A stretch of DNA of 64,000 bases from Natrononativus amylolyticus (GTDB lineage: Archaea; Halobacteriota; Halobacteria; Halobacteriales; Natrialbaceae). The stretch is taken from assembly GCF_024362525.1 (NCBI RefSeq), contig NZ_CP101458.1:1240001-1304000 (forward strand), in the 5' to 3' direction. Below the pieces are notes generated by a model that was given only the letters and a program-made list of their open reading frames with translations, ran no database searches and was not told where the DNA came from. A program made the translations under genes and the position numbers. Numbering within the stretch: the first letter of the stretch is position 1; the number at the start of each line of letters is the position of its first letter. Shown piece after piece: positions 34,550 through 42,951 of the stretch.

Positions 34550-35656
34550 ATGGCACTTGCAGAGGGTCGACGGAACCTCTCGAAGGTACCGATGGAGCAG
34601 TGGTTCGGGGTGTTGCTTCTCTTGGGGTTGGGGGTGTTGTTGGTCGATCTCGTTCGTCGTCTCGCCGTTGGAGAACTCCGGACGGGGACGTTCTCGATTT
34701 TCCTCTGGCGTGGGCTCGTCGACGGGCTGATCATCGCCCTCGCGGCCGTCGGTCTCTCGATGACGTACGCCATCCTTCGGTTCGCGAACTTCTCGCACGG
34801 AGATCTCGTCACGACCGGCGCCTTCACCGGCTGGACGGCCGCCTACGTCGTCGGCGGGATCGGAATCGCCGAGATGGGATCGCGAATTCTGCTCAACGCC
34901 GACCGCGGGACCTCCGCCCGCGAACTGGACATGCACCTGTTCGGCGCGCCGCTGGCGATCGTCCTCGGGCTGGTGATCGCCGCGGTTGGCACGATCCTCG
35001 TGGCGCTCGCGATCGACCGGGTCGTCTACCGGCGAATGCGAAACGCCGGCGGCATTCCGCTGCTGATCGCGAGCGTCGGCATCGCACTCGCCCTGCGGTA
35101 CGTCATCGTCTTCTTCTACGGCGAACACACTCGCGGGGTGACGAGAAGTTCGCCGCGGTTCGAACACGACCTGGTCTTCTGGACGGAGTCGCTGCACGTC
35201 CACCAGTCGACCCTCGTCGTCGTCGGGCTAACCCTCATTTTCGGCCTTCACCTCCTGTTACAGTACACCAAATTGGGTAAGGCGATGCGAGCGATGGCCG
35301 ACAACCGCGACCTCGCGCTGATCACCGGTATCCCGACCGAACGGGTGATCCTGATGACCTGGATCATCGGGGCGGGACTCACCGGGATGGCCGGCTACCT
35401 GATCGTTTTAGAGCAGGAGACGCTCAGTTTCAACACCGGCTGGTTCCTGCTGCTGCTGATCTTCTCGGCGGTCATTCTCGGGGGTATCGGCTCAATCTAC
35501 GGCGCAATCGCCGGTGGCCTCATTATCGGTATCGCGACGAACGTCTCGCTCGTCTGGATTTCCGGCGACCTGACTGAGGTCGCCGCGTTCACGCTCATGA
35601 TCCTAATCCTGATTCTCCGGCCGTCGGGGATCTTCGGGGGGGTGGAGACGGCGTGA
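34550..35656 (+). CDS. livH: Branched-chain amino-acid type ABC transporter permease LivH
   Basis: From ATG 34550 (GTG 34541 also possible) the protein has 368 residues with eight to nine membrane helices. The family pattern is clear in LAAVGLSMTYAILRFANFSHGDLV (about 64-87) and the EAA-like loop GKAMRAMADNRDLALITGIP (about 242-261). Its first helix and an inserted loop after helix 2 (about 110-128) make it longer than E. coli LivH. It forms the importer channel with LivM, whose GTG start overlaps this stop by 4 bp. Confidence 0.93.
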   Translation: MALAEGRRNLSKVPMEQWFGVLLLLGLGVLLVDLVRRLAVGELRTGTFSIFLWRGLVDGLIIALAAVGLSMTYAILRFANFSHGDLVTTGAFTGWTAAYVVGGIGIAEMGSRILLNADRGTSARELDMHLFGAPLAIVLGLVIAAVGTILVALAIDRVVYRRMRNAGGIPLLIASVGIALALRYVIVFFYGEHTRGVTRSSPRFEHDLVFWTESLHVHQSTLVVVGLTLIFGLHLLLQYTKLGKAMRAMADNRDLALITGIPTERVILMTWIIGAGLTGMAGYLIVLEQETLSFNTGWFLLLLIFSAVILGGIGSIYGAIAGGLIIGIATNVSLVWISGDLTEVAAFTLMILILILRPSGIFGGVETA

Positions 35657-37041
35657 GCCACGACTCGACGCCCCCGCCCGAGGACACCGCCCCCGTCGAG
35701 CCCGAGGCCGCGAACGGACCTGATTCCGACCCCGACGGCCGTCCGCGGTGGCTCGAGGACGTGTTCATCATCGTCAAGGCGACGGTGCTGGTGTACGGAC
35801 TGTTCCTCGTCTTCGGGCTCGCGGCGGGGCTCGACTTCAACGGGATCGTCAGCACCCTTCAGTCGGTGACGCTGCTCGCGGCGTCGTTCGCACTGGTCGT
35901 CCTGGCGCTCAACCTTCACTGGGGGTACACCGGGCTGTTCAACATCGGCATTGCCGGCTTCATGGCCGTCGGCGCGTACACGATGGCGTTGACGACGGCG
36001 CCGACCGACGCCAGCTTCCCCGGCCTCGGGCTCCCGCTGTGGGTCGGCGTGATCGCGGGAACCGTCGCCGCGGCGATCGTCGGGTTCGTGGTGGCGCTAC
36101 CGGCGCTGCGGCTGCGGGCGGATTACTTCGCGATCGTTACCCTGGCGGCCGCCGAAGTGATTCGGCTGGTGTACAACTCGAGCGCCCTCCGCGAGTTCAG
36201 CGTGCTCGGCGTCGCCCTCGGGACCGGCGGCGGGCAGGGGATGTCGTTTCCGAACCTGCGGAACACGGTCTCGCGGTGGATCATGTACGCCGACGGCGAT
36301 CCGACCGCCGGTCCGACCGTCGTAGGGTCGGCGTTCCTGCGGGTGGGTGAGGTGCTCGAGGTCAGCCCCTCGGTCGTCGAGGGGTGGGTGTACACCCTCG
36401 TTCTGGTCGTGCTGGTCGCGTTCGTCTTCGTGGTGGTGACGCGGATCGGAAATTCGCCGTTCGGAAGGGTGCTGAAGGCGATAAGAGAGGACGAACTCGC
36501 GGCGCGGTCGCTCGGCAAGAACACCGACCACGTGAAGATCAAGGTGTTCATGCTCGGCTGTGCGTTCATGGGTCTCGCGGGGATCGTCTGGCAGGGTCGA
36601 CGCGGCTACGTCGATCCGAACCTGTTCCTGCCGATCATCACGTTCTACATCTTCATCGCGCTGATCATCGGCGGCTCGGGGTCGAACACCGGCAGCGTCG
36701 TCGGCGCGCTCCTGTTCGCCGGCTTGTTGTTCGAGGGGCCGCCGTTCGTCCAGCGCATCGTCGACGCCACGTTCGATCTCCCGCGGCCGCCGACGGCGTA
36801 CGAGGGGTTCGTCGCGCTCGGCGGTCTCGACCCGATGCCGTTGTTGGGATATGCGGTGGGCGAACTGCCGAACCTCCGGTTCGTTCTCTTCGGCGCCGTG
36901 CTGGTCGCGCTGATGATCTACCGGCCGGACGGGATGCTCGGCCACCGAAACGAGCCGGCGTCGCCGATCGACCTGACCAAGGCGCAACCGCCGCGCACGC
37001 GTGATGCGCCGGTGGCGGACGGGGGTGCGGACGATGAGTGA
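35653..37041 (+). CDS. livM: Branched-chain amino-acid type ABC transporter permease LivM
   Basis: The 462-residue protein starts at GTG 35653 within the livH stop. A 40-residue acidic N-terminal extension precedes the membrane domain. Recognisable parts are NLHWGYTGLFNIGIAGFMAVGAY (about 88-110) and GRVLKAIREDELAARSLGKN (about 272-291), the EAA loop. The C-terminal region carries an additional extracytoplasmic segment (RIVDATFDLPRPPTAYEGF, near 370) compared with bacterial LivM. It pairs with LivH, and its stop overlaps the ATPase start at 37034 by 8 bp. Confidence 0.92.
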   Translation: MSHDSTPPPEDTAPVEPEAANGPDSDPDGRPRWLEDVFIIVKATVLVYGLFLVFGLAAGLDFNGIVSTLQSVTLLAASFALVVLALNLHWGYTGLFNIGIAGFMAVGAYTMALTTAPTDASFPGLGLPLWVGVIAGTVAAAIVGFVVALPALRLRADYFAIVTLAAAEVIRLVYNSSALREFSVLGVALGTGGGQGMSFPNLRNTVSRWIMYADGDPTAGPTVVGSAFLRVGEVLEVSPSVVEGWVYTLVLVVLVAFVFVVVTRIGNSPFGRVLKAIREDELAARSLGKNTDHVKIKVFMLGCAFMGLAGIVWQGRRGYVDPNLFLPIITFYIFIALIIGGSGSNTGSVVGALLFAGLLFEGPPFVQRIVDATFDLPRPPTAYEGFVALGGLDPMPLLGYAVGELPNLRFVLFGAVLVALMIYRPDGMLGHRNEPASPIDLTKAQPPRTRDAPVADGGADDE

Positions 37042-37861
37042 TTCCGTCGCCGAAAGCGAGCCCAGACCCGAGTCGGTACCCGAGCGCACCGACGACGTTA
37101 TGCTCCGCGTTTCGGAACTCGAGAAGCGCTTCGGCGGGATCGTCGCGGTCGATGGCGCGAGCTTCGAGATCGAACGCGGGACGATCACGGGACTCATCGG
37201 GCCGAACGGCGCGGGGAAGTCGACGACGTTCAACCTGATCACCGGCGTCTACAGACCCGATGCCGGAAGCGTGACATTCGAGGGCGAGGACGTGACCGGG
37301 CTCAGACCCCACCAGCTCGTCGATCGCGGGCTCGTCCGGACCTTCCAGATCAGCCGCGAGCTCAGCGGGATGACCGTCCTCGAGAACATGCTGCTGGCGT
37401 TCGGCAACCAGCGCGGAGAGTCGCTCTGGCGGGCGGTTACTCCCGGCGTCCGTCGATCGACCATCGACCAGGAACGGGAACTGCTCGAGCGCGTCTGGGA
37501 GACCCTCGAGCTGTTCGAGATCGACCACCTGGCCCACGAGGACGCGGCGAACCTCTCCGGAGGCCAGCGAAAGCTCCTCGAACTCGCCCGCGCACTGCTG
37601 ACCGACCCCGACATGCTGATGCTCGACGAACCGATGGCAGGGGTCAATCCTACCCTCGAGAAGAAGCTGCTCGGGCGTGTTCACGAACTCCGCGAGCGGG
37701 GGTACACCTTCCTCATCGTCGAACACGACATGGACGTTATCATGAACAACTGCGAGACGGTGATCGTCATGCACCAGGGGCGGGTGCTCTCGCGGGGGCC
37801 GCCGGCGGCCATTCAGGAGGACGAACGCGTCATCGACGCCTACCTCGGGGGTAGGGTCTGA
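37034..37861 (+). CDS. livG: Branched-chain amino-acid type ABC transporter ATPase LivG
   Basis: From ATG 37034 the protein has 275 residues. Walker A is GPNGAGKSTT (about 55-64), the signature LSGGQRKLLELARAL is near 177-191, and Walker B LMLDEPMAGVNP follows (about 198-209). LivG-specific features include the RTFQISRELSGMTVLENML segment (about 100-118). A 20-residue acidic N-terminal extension precedes the ABC core. Its stop overlaps the LivF ATG by one base. It energises uptake with LivF on the cytoplasmic face. Confidence 0.95.
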   Translation: MSDSVAESEPRPESVPERTDDVMLRVSELEKRFGGIVAVDGASFEIERGTITGLIGPNGAGKSTTFNLITGVYRPDAGSVTFEGEDVTGLRPHQLVDRGLVRTFQISRELSGMTVLENMLLAFGNQRGESLWRAVTPGVRRSTIDQERELLERVWETLELFEIDHLAHEDAANLSGGQRKLLELARALLTDPDMLMLDEPMAGVNPTLEKKLLGRVHELRERGYTFLIVEHDMDVIMNNCETVIVMHQGRVLSRGPPAAIQEDERVIDAYLGGRV

Positions 37862-38559
37862 TGCTCGCCGTGGAGTCCCTCGACGCCGGCTACGGGGACC
37901 TCCAGATCCTCTACGGCGTCGACCTTTCGATCGACGAAGGGGAGTACGTGGTCGTCGTCGGACCCAACGGCGCGGGGAAATCCACCGTGATGAAATCGGT
38001 GTTCGGGCTCACCACTCACCTCGGCGGCCGGATCGAGTTCAACGGCGAGCGGATCGACGGCCGGCGGCCAGAGGAGATCATCACCCACGGCATCGGCTAC
38101 GTCCCGCAGACGGACAACGTCTTTCCGTCGCTCACCGTCGAGGAGAACCTCGAGATGGGGGCGTACATCCTAGACGAGGTGCCACAGGACGCGCTGGCGG
38201 CGGTGTTCGACCGGTTTCCAATCCTGGCCGAGCGCCGCGACCAGAAGGTCGGCAGCATGAGCGGCGGCCAACAGCAGATGGTCGCGATGGGCCGGGCGCT
38301 GATGCTCGATCCTGACCTGTTGCTGCTCGACGAGCCCTCGGCCGGGTTGGCCCCCGACCTCGTCGAGGACATGTTCGACCGTGTCGACGCGATCAACGAC
38401 GCCGGTACGGCGGTGTTGATCGTCGAGCAGAACGCCGCGGAGGCGCTTCGACGGTGCGATCGAGGGTACGTGCTGGTCCAGGGTCGAAACCGCTACGTCG
38501 ACTCCGGTGAAGCACTGCTCGCCGATCAGCAGGTTCGACAGGACTTCCTCGGCGGGTAG
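37861..38559 (+). CDS. livF: Branched-chain amino-acid type ABC transporter ATPase LivF
   Basis: The 232-residue protein starts in the last base of the livG stop. Walker A is GPNGAGKSTVMKS (about 37-49), the signature MSGGQQQMVAMGRAL lies near 134-148, and Walker B LLLLDEPSAGLAPDL follows (about 153-167). LivF-type GYVPQTDNVFPSLTVEENL lies in between. It completes the permease-ATPase set. The operon ends here, since the next gene is convergent. Confidence 0.95.
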   Translation: MLAVESLDAGYGDLQILYGVDLSIDEGEYVVVVGPNGAGKSTVMKSVFGLTTHLGGRIEFNGERIDGRRPEEIITHGIGYVPQTDNVFPSLTVEENLEMGAYILDEVPQDALAAVFDRFPILAERRDQKVGSMSGGQQQMVAMGRALMLDPDLLLLDEPSAGLAPDLVEDMFDRVDAINDAGTAVLIVEQNAAEALRRCDRGYVLVQGRNRYVDSGEALLADQQVRQDFLGG

Positions 38560-38587
38560 CGCCCGCAAAAAATGGTCGTTCGTCGGT

Positions 38588-39814
38588 TTACTCCTCCTCG
38601 AATTCGATCTGGTCCACCACGTCGAATTCGAAGTCGCCGAACTCGTAGATGTCGTAGGTGAACGAGACCGGGTCGCCGTTGTCGTCGAACTCGACCGTAC
38701 TCGAAGCGCCCTGATAGGTGATCTCCTCGCCGGCGGCGGCGAGTTCGACCGCCTCGGGGAAGTTCGACGGCCCGACCGCCTCGCCGTTCGGGTTGGCGAC
38801 CGCCCGCATCTCGTCGCGGATGGCGGGGCCGTCGTTGTCTCCCACCCGGGCGTTCGCCAGGATCATGACGGCGCTCGCGTCGTAGGCGTGAGCGTTGAAG
38901 ACGCCGGGAGACCTGCCGTACTCGTCGTCGTACAGTTCGTTGAAGGTGTCCACGTCGGGACCTTCGGCGGCCGGCGCGGTGCCCAGCACGTTGTCCATCG
39001 GGTTGTCGACGTCCACCGGGAGGTCGTCGTCGATCAGCCCGTCGGTGACGATGACGGGCAGGTCGGGGTCGAAATCCGTGTAGAAGTCCCGGAAGATCTG
39101 GACGCCGCTGACCGGGAACGCGATCACGAGCAGGAACTCGGGATCGTCCGCGAGCGCGCTCTCGAGGATCGAGGTGTACGACGGCTGCTCCGGTTCGAAC
39201 GCTTCGTTGGCCGTCACCTCGCCGCCGAGTTCCTCGAAACTCTCCTCGAATACGCCCGCGAGCGCCTGTCCGTAGGCGTCGTTCAGCGCGAGTATCGCTC
39301 CGTTGTCCCACTCCCGTTCCGTGAAGGCGAGTTCCGCGATGACGCCGCCTTGAAGCGCGTCGCTCGGGGCGGTTCGGAAGACGAACCCGTCGTCGTCGAG
39401 GTCGGTAATATCCGGGCTCGTACTCGCCGGCGAGCAGAGGACTACCTGATTCGGAATCGCGACCTCCTGGGCGACCGGGATCGTCACGTCCGACGCCGCG
39501 GCGCCGGTGATCATCGGGAAGCCGGCGTCGACGATCGACTGCGCGGCGCTGATCCCCGCCTCCGAGAGCGTCTGTGAGTCCTCGCGTTGGGTCTGGACGT
39601 CGAACTCGCTGCCAGCGTCGGCCAGCTGTATCGCGGGGAGCTGGGCGCCGTCGGCGATCGGCCCGCCGAGTTCGCCGAGATCGCCGGATTCGGGCTGGAG
39701 GATCCCCAGAAGGATCTCACGCCCGTCCTGTGCCGCACCGAGACCGCCCAGCACGGAGACCGCCCCCGCGCCGCCAATTCCCGCCAGTACACTGCGTCTG
39801 CTGATTCGAGACAT
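38588..39814 (-). CDS. ABC transporter substrate-binding protein, LivJ/LivK type, Tat-exported
   Basis: The 408-residue protein starts MSRISRRSVLAGIGGAGAV, a twin-arginine signal. The rest is a Peripla_BP_6-type leucine-binding fold with GILQPESGDLGELGGPIADGAQLP (about 36-59) and VDAGFPMITGAAASDVTIPV (about 90-109). No lipobox cysteine is visible; anchoring is unclear. It is encoded opposite to livHMGF, 28 bp beyond the livF stop, with its own promoter (AT-rich 39895-39912). Adjacency makes it the likely ligand-binding partner. The ligand (amino acid, amide, urea or other) cannot be read from sequence. Confidence 0.9.
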   Translation of the reverse strand: MSRISRRSVLAGIGGAGAVSVLGGLGAAQDGREILLGILQPESGDLGELGGPIADGAQLPAIQLADAGSEFDVQTQREDSQTLSEAGISAAQSIVDAGFPMITGAAASDVTIPVAQEVAIPNQVVLCSPASTSPDITDLDDDGFVFRTAPSDALQGGVIAELAFTEREWDNGAILALNDAYGQALAGVFEESFEELGGEVTANEAFEPEQPSYTSILESALADDPEFLLVIAFPVSGVQIFRDFYTDFDPDLPVIVTDGLIDDDLPVDVDNPMDNVLGTAPAAEGPDVDTFNELYDDEYGRSPGVFNAHAYDASAVMILANARVGDNDGPAIRDEMRAVANPNGEAVGPSNFPEAVELAAAGEEITYQGASSTVEFDDNGDPVSFTYDIYEFGDFEFDVVDQIEFEEE

Positions 39815-40217
39815 CGACCTCCGTTGGTCGTCGCCGACGAAAAGCTCCGTTCACCGTAACGACAGTAGTGAGAGGATGGTCGCGGATTCTGATATGACAA
39901 TACGTTATTGACGAAACGGTCGTGCTCGCCGATGCTACGGGGAGTCGCCGGTCGACCCCGCCGTCGTATCGGTCACCACCGATGCGCTCGAGCGGAAGCC
40001 TTTGTTCCTTCTCCGATACGGTTCGAGAGTCGCTCAATTTCTCATTGACGCCCACGAGACCGTGGATATCCGGTCGCTCGAGCGGCCCCCATCGGTTTCG
40101 ACTCGAGGTTCGGCGGGAGGCGACCGATCCGAGGTCCGGTGAGATGAGCGATCCGAGAGTCGGTGAACTCATTGATCCGGGTCGACGAGGGCGGAGCGAG
40201 CCGTCTACGGGCACCCG
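39815..40217. other. Intergenic region with a short tandem repeat
   Basis: This 403-bp stretch holds the promoter of the substrate-binding protein (AT-rich 39895-39912 on the minus strand) and no supportable gene. The only other structure is the tandem repeat at 40126-40173. Confidence 0.4.
40126..40173. repeat. Two 24-bp imperfect tandem repeats
   Basis: GATCCGAG-starting units at 40126-40149 and 40150-40173, followed by a third partial GATCCGG. About two thirds of positions match. Confidence 0.45.
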
Positions 40218-40580
40218 TTAGTCGGCGGTCTCCGCGACGACGCGAACGTTGTTGCCGGCGCCGGCGTCGTGGAAGTGGAAGCAGTCGTCGTGCTCGACGT
40301 ACTCGGGGCCCGAGAGGTTGACGACGGACCCGTTACGTTCGATGACGAGCGGCCCGTGTTCGTGTATCGGACTCTCCGGATCGGGCTGGGTCTCGGCTGC
40401 GGGTGCGTCTGCCCCGGAGCCGACGAACAGAATCGCGTAACCCGCGACGAACAGCAGGAGTGATTGATGTGCGAAGTCATAATCGTATTCTGTCGTGTCG
40501 TCGCCCCGGATGCCACTTACGACCACACGGGGTATACGGACGTTCGACTCCCGGGTACGGAGAGTGACGAACTGCGTCAT
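40218..40580 (-). CDS. Membrane-anchored His-rich small protein, unknown
   Basis: The 120-residue protein from ATG 40580 has a central hydrophobic segment (about 40-54, LLLFVAGYAILFVGSG). The outer C-terminal domain has several His residues (PIHEHGPLVIERNG, then EHDDCFHFHDAGAGN). The 35 residues before the anchor are Arg-rich and unusual, so a later start or N-terminal rearrangement is possible. The His/Cys cluster could bind metal. No family recognised. It is separated from the following Bat-like fragment by 165 bp. Confidence 0.5.
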   Translation of the reverse strand: MTQFVTLRTRESNVRIPRVVVSGIRGDDTTEYDYDFAHQSLLLFVAGYAILFVGSGADAPAAETQPDPESPIHEHGPLVIERNGSVVNLSGPEYVEHDDCFHFHDAGAGNNVRVVAETAD

Positions 40581-40745
40581 ACGTCACCAGTGGTCGTACT
40601 TTCTCGTCCCACCGTCGAGAGCGGCCCCCTATGTGAGTGATCTGGGAGGGCCTACGTCCATTGGCTCTTTAGGACGGCCCGGCTCGTAAAAAGTGCACAC
40701 CGAGATACATCCCCGGCAGGTAGCCGACACACGCCGTCAGAAGAG

Positions 40746-41138
40746 TCAGTCCGACAGGTCGGTGAAGAACGCCGAGAGGAGCTGCCAGGTCCCTTTCCGA
40801 AGGTGTTGGTGGAGCGTCGACGAGGAGATGCCGATCGAGTCGGCGAGCTCTTCGGCTGTGATCTCGCGGGGCCAGTCGTAGTATCCCGAGAAGTACGCCG
40901 ATTCGATCGCCGCCAGCTGCTTCTCCGAGAGCCGCTCGGCGACGGCGTCGCGGAACTCGTCGGCCGTGTGGACCGGACGATCGCGTTCTCGCTTCGAGCG
41001 CAGCGTCACCTGCGAGAACGTCGCCTCAACCAACTCGACGACCTTGCGGGCATCGACCGTCTGTGGCGCTTCGACGAGAATCCGCCCGGTTCCACTCTCC
41101 GCGACCGCTGACCGAAGTTCCCCGGTAACACACCGCAT
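40746..41138 (-). CDS. Truncated Bat-like HTH regulator (C-terminal domain only)
   Basis: The 130-residue frame matches only the last third of Bat-type regulators. The linker RILVEAPQTVDARKVVELVEATF is followed by the complete HTH_10, LSEKQLAAIESAYFSGYYDWP (about 70-90) and AEELADSIGISSSTLHQHLRKG (about 95-116). Full-length relatives carry sensor domains of 150-500 residues ahead of this. The upstream 66 bp up to the divergent DnaJ-ferredoxin gene cannot encode them. It is therefore a deletion remnant or a free-standing DNA-binding domain. Confidence 0.8.
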   Translation of the reverse strand: MRCVTGELRSAVAESGTGRILVEAPQTVDARKVVELVEATFSQVTLRSKRERDRPVHTADEFRDAVAERLSEKQLAAIESAYFSGYYDWPREITAEELADSIGISSSTLHQHLRKGTWQLLSAFFTDLSD

Positions 41139-41204
41139 ATCGCGTCCGCAGCAGATCTTGAGGGTTGGGAGAACGTTATTAGCCTGACCTCGCTAGCGAT
41201 AGGT

Positions 41205-41846
41205 GTGGAGTCCCCGTTCGACGTTCTACGGATAGCCCCCGATGCGGACAAAGCGGAGATCGAGCAGGCGTACAGACGGCGTGCGATGGAGACGCATCCG
41301 GATCAGGGCGGGTCTGCGACGGCGTTTCAGGCGGTCAAAGCCGCCTACGACGAACTCATCGAGGAGTACGAAGACGGCGGCCGCACGGAAGTCGAACCCG
41401 AAGCCCGTCAGGAGGACCGCCCGACGGGCTCTCGAGTCGAGTACCTCAACTACGAGGTGCTCGACGACCACGGCTGGACGCTCGAGGACGACGACCTCTT
41501 CGAGAAGGCGGCCGAGGCGAATCTCGCGCAGTCGGAGTACGGACGGCTCTGGGCCGAACCCGACGAGACGCTGCTCGAGGCAGCCGAGAAGAACGGGTTC
41601 ACCTGGCCGTTCGCCTGTCGCGGGGGCGCGTGTGCGAACTGTGCGGTGGCGGTCGTCGAGGGCGACCTGACGACCCCGGTCAACCACGTGCTGCCCCAGG
41701 AGATGATCGACCGCGGAATCCGGCTCTCCTGCGTCGGCGCGCCGGTGACCGACGACATGAAGGTCGTCTTCAACGTCAAACACCTCCCGTCGCTCGACGA
41801 CCTCCGGCTGCCGCCCCGACCGTTCGAGCAGGCCCAACTCGACTGA
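41205..41846 (+). CDS. DnaJ-domain plus [2Fe-2S] ferredoxin fusion
   Basis: From GTG 41205 the protein has 213 residues. Residues 1-52 form a J domain with the HPD motif at 31-33 (ETHPDQGGSATAFQAVKAAY). After an acidic linker, residues 85-195 form a plant-type ferredoxin with C-x4-C-x2-C in CRGGACANCAVAVV (about 140-153) and the fourth cysteine in RLSCVGAP. Such halophilic ferredoxins have an inserted acidic domain. The J domain may recruit DnaK for cluster assembly, or be a structural relic. It is divergent from the Bat-like fragment. Confidence 0.88.
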   Translation: MESPFDVLRIAPDADKAEIEQAYRRRAMETHPDQGGSATAFQAVKAAYDELIEEYEDGGRTEVEPEARQEDRPTGSRVEYLNYEVLDDHGWTLEDDDLFEKAAEANLAQSEYGRLWAEPDETLLEAAEKNGFTWPFACRGGACANCAVAVVEGDLTTPVNHVLPQEMIDRGIRLSCVGAPVTDDMKVVFNVKHLPSLDDLRLPPRPFEQAQLD

Positions 41847-41873
41847 GGCGGGACACTCGAGGGGCGGGCGGTT

Positions 41874-42677
41874 CTACCCGATAGTGTCACCGATTACGGC
41901 CGGCCCCTTCGGATGGGTCCGAGAGACGCGCATCGGACACGTCTCCGGCGCCTGGTCGGGGTCGGAGGACAGCATGTACTGGGGCCACTCGCGGTCGCCC
42001 TCGACGCCCCAATCGCCCAGGTCGGCGTGCGGGCAGACCCCGTCGTACTCCTCGAGGCGCCCCTGGATGAGTCGACGGGCGCGCTGGCCGGCCGCGGTGT
42101 CCGCGGTGATCCCCTCGAACAGCGCCCGCGGCTGGAAGGTGATCTCGAGGCCGACGGGACAGTACCGGCTCTTACGGGCGTCGTAGAATGGCGCCCGACA
42201 GGTCGGAAACATGGGCTCGCCGCCGAAGGAGAACTCCCAGCGCGCGTCGTCGGGGTCGGTCGGGATGTCGGCGGGCCACGGCTCGGGATCGTGGGCGTGA
42301 AGGACCTGAAGAACGTGCCAGAGCGCTTCGTGGTACTCGGCCTCCGAGAGCGGACGGGCGGGTGGGTTGAAGAAGGTGACCAGCGAGGCCCGCTCGCTGT
42401 GGTCGCGGTAGGTCTCGAGGTACTCGAGCAGCGTCTCGCCGAGCGAGAACAGCGCGTCCCTGTCGGTCATCGACGAACAGCAGGTGTAGAGGGGGTCGCC
42501 GCTTCGAACCGACTCGACGCCGAAGTGACAGGGAAACGGGCTCCCGGCCCGCTCTCCGAGGAGTCCGTCCGTGAAGCTCTCGTAGTGGTCGGCGACCCAC
42601 GCCGGCACGGCGCCGGATTCGACGCGGCGGGCGATGGTCGACTGGTCCATCAGCACCTCGACGCCGGGTTCGTTCAT
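41874..42677 (-). CDS. YqcI/YcgG family protein
   Basis: The 267-residue protein matches the YqcI/YcgG family in length and motifs: FPCHFGVESVRSGDPLYTCC (about 48-67), HALWHVLQVLHAHDPEPWP-type tract (about 122-140) and FSFGGEPMFPTCRAPFYDARKSRY (about 150-173). A start at ATG 42650 (MDQSTIARR) is equally plausible. The family is linked by its Cys residues to redox or haem-like chemistry in some reports, but no function is firmly known. It is a soluble protein with no operon partner. Confidence 0.8.
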   Translation of the reverse strand: MNEPGVEVLMDQSTIARRVESGAVPAWVADHYESFTDGLLGERAGSPFPCHFGVESVRSGDPLYTCCSSMTDRDALFSLGETLLEYLETYRDHSERASLVTFFNPPARPLSEAEYHEALWHVLQVLHAHDPEPWPADIPTDPDDARWEFSFGGEPMFPTCRAPFYDARKSRYCPVGLEITFQPRALFEGITADTAAGQRARRLIQGRLEEYDGVCPHADLGDWGVEGDREWPQYMLSSDPDQAPETCPMRVSRTHPKGPAVIGDTIG

Positions 42678-42951
42678 GGGTCAGCGTCGGAATTGGACGG
42701 AACTATGTGTTTCGCCTCACCGGGGCGCTTCGCTCGATTGTGGGGCCGCGTCGGCCGTCGGCCCGGGCGGGATAACGACTGGGTACCCTCGCTTGGCGGA
42801 CAGTACGGATTGCCTACCGGCGGGTAATCGAATCATATCTACATACGAGACTGTCGTCGACTCGAGCAAGTGGTTGCGCGACCGCGACGGGGTCCGGGCC
42901 GGAGCCCGGTCGACGAACGCCGTGCGTTCGCGGCCATCAGGAAACGAATCC

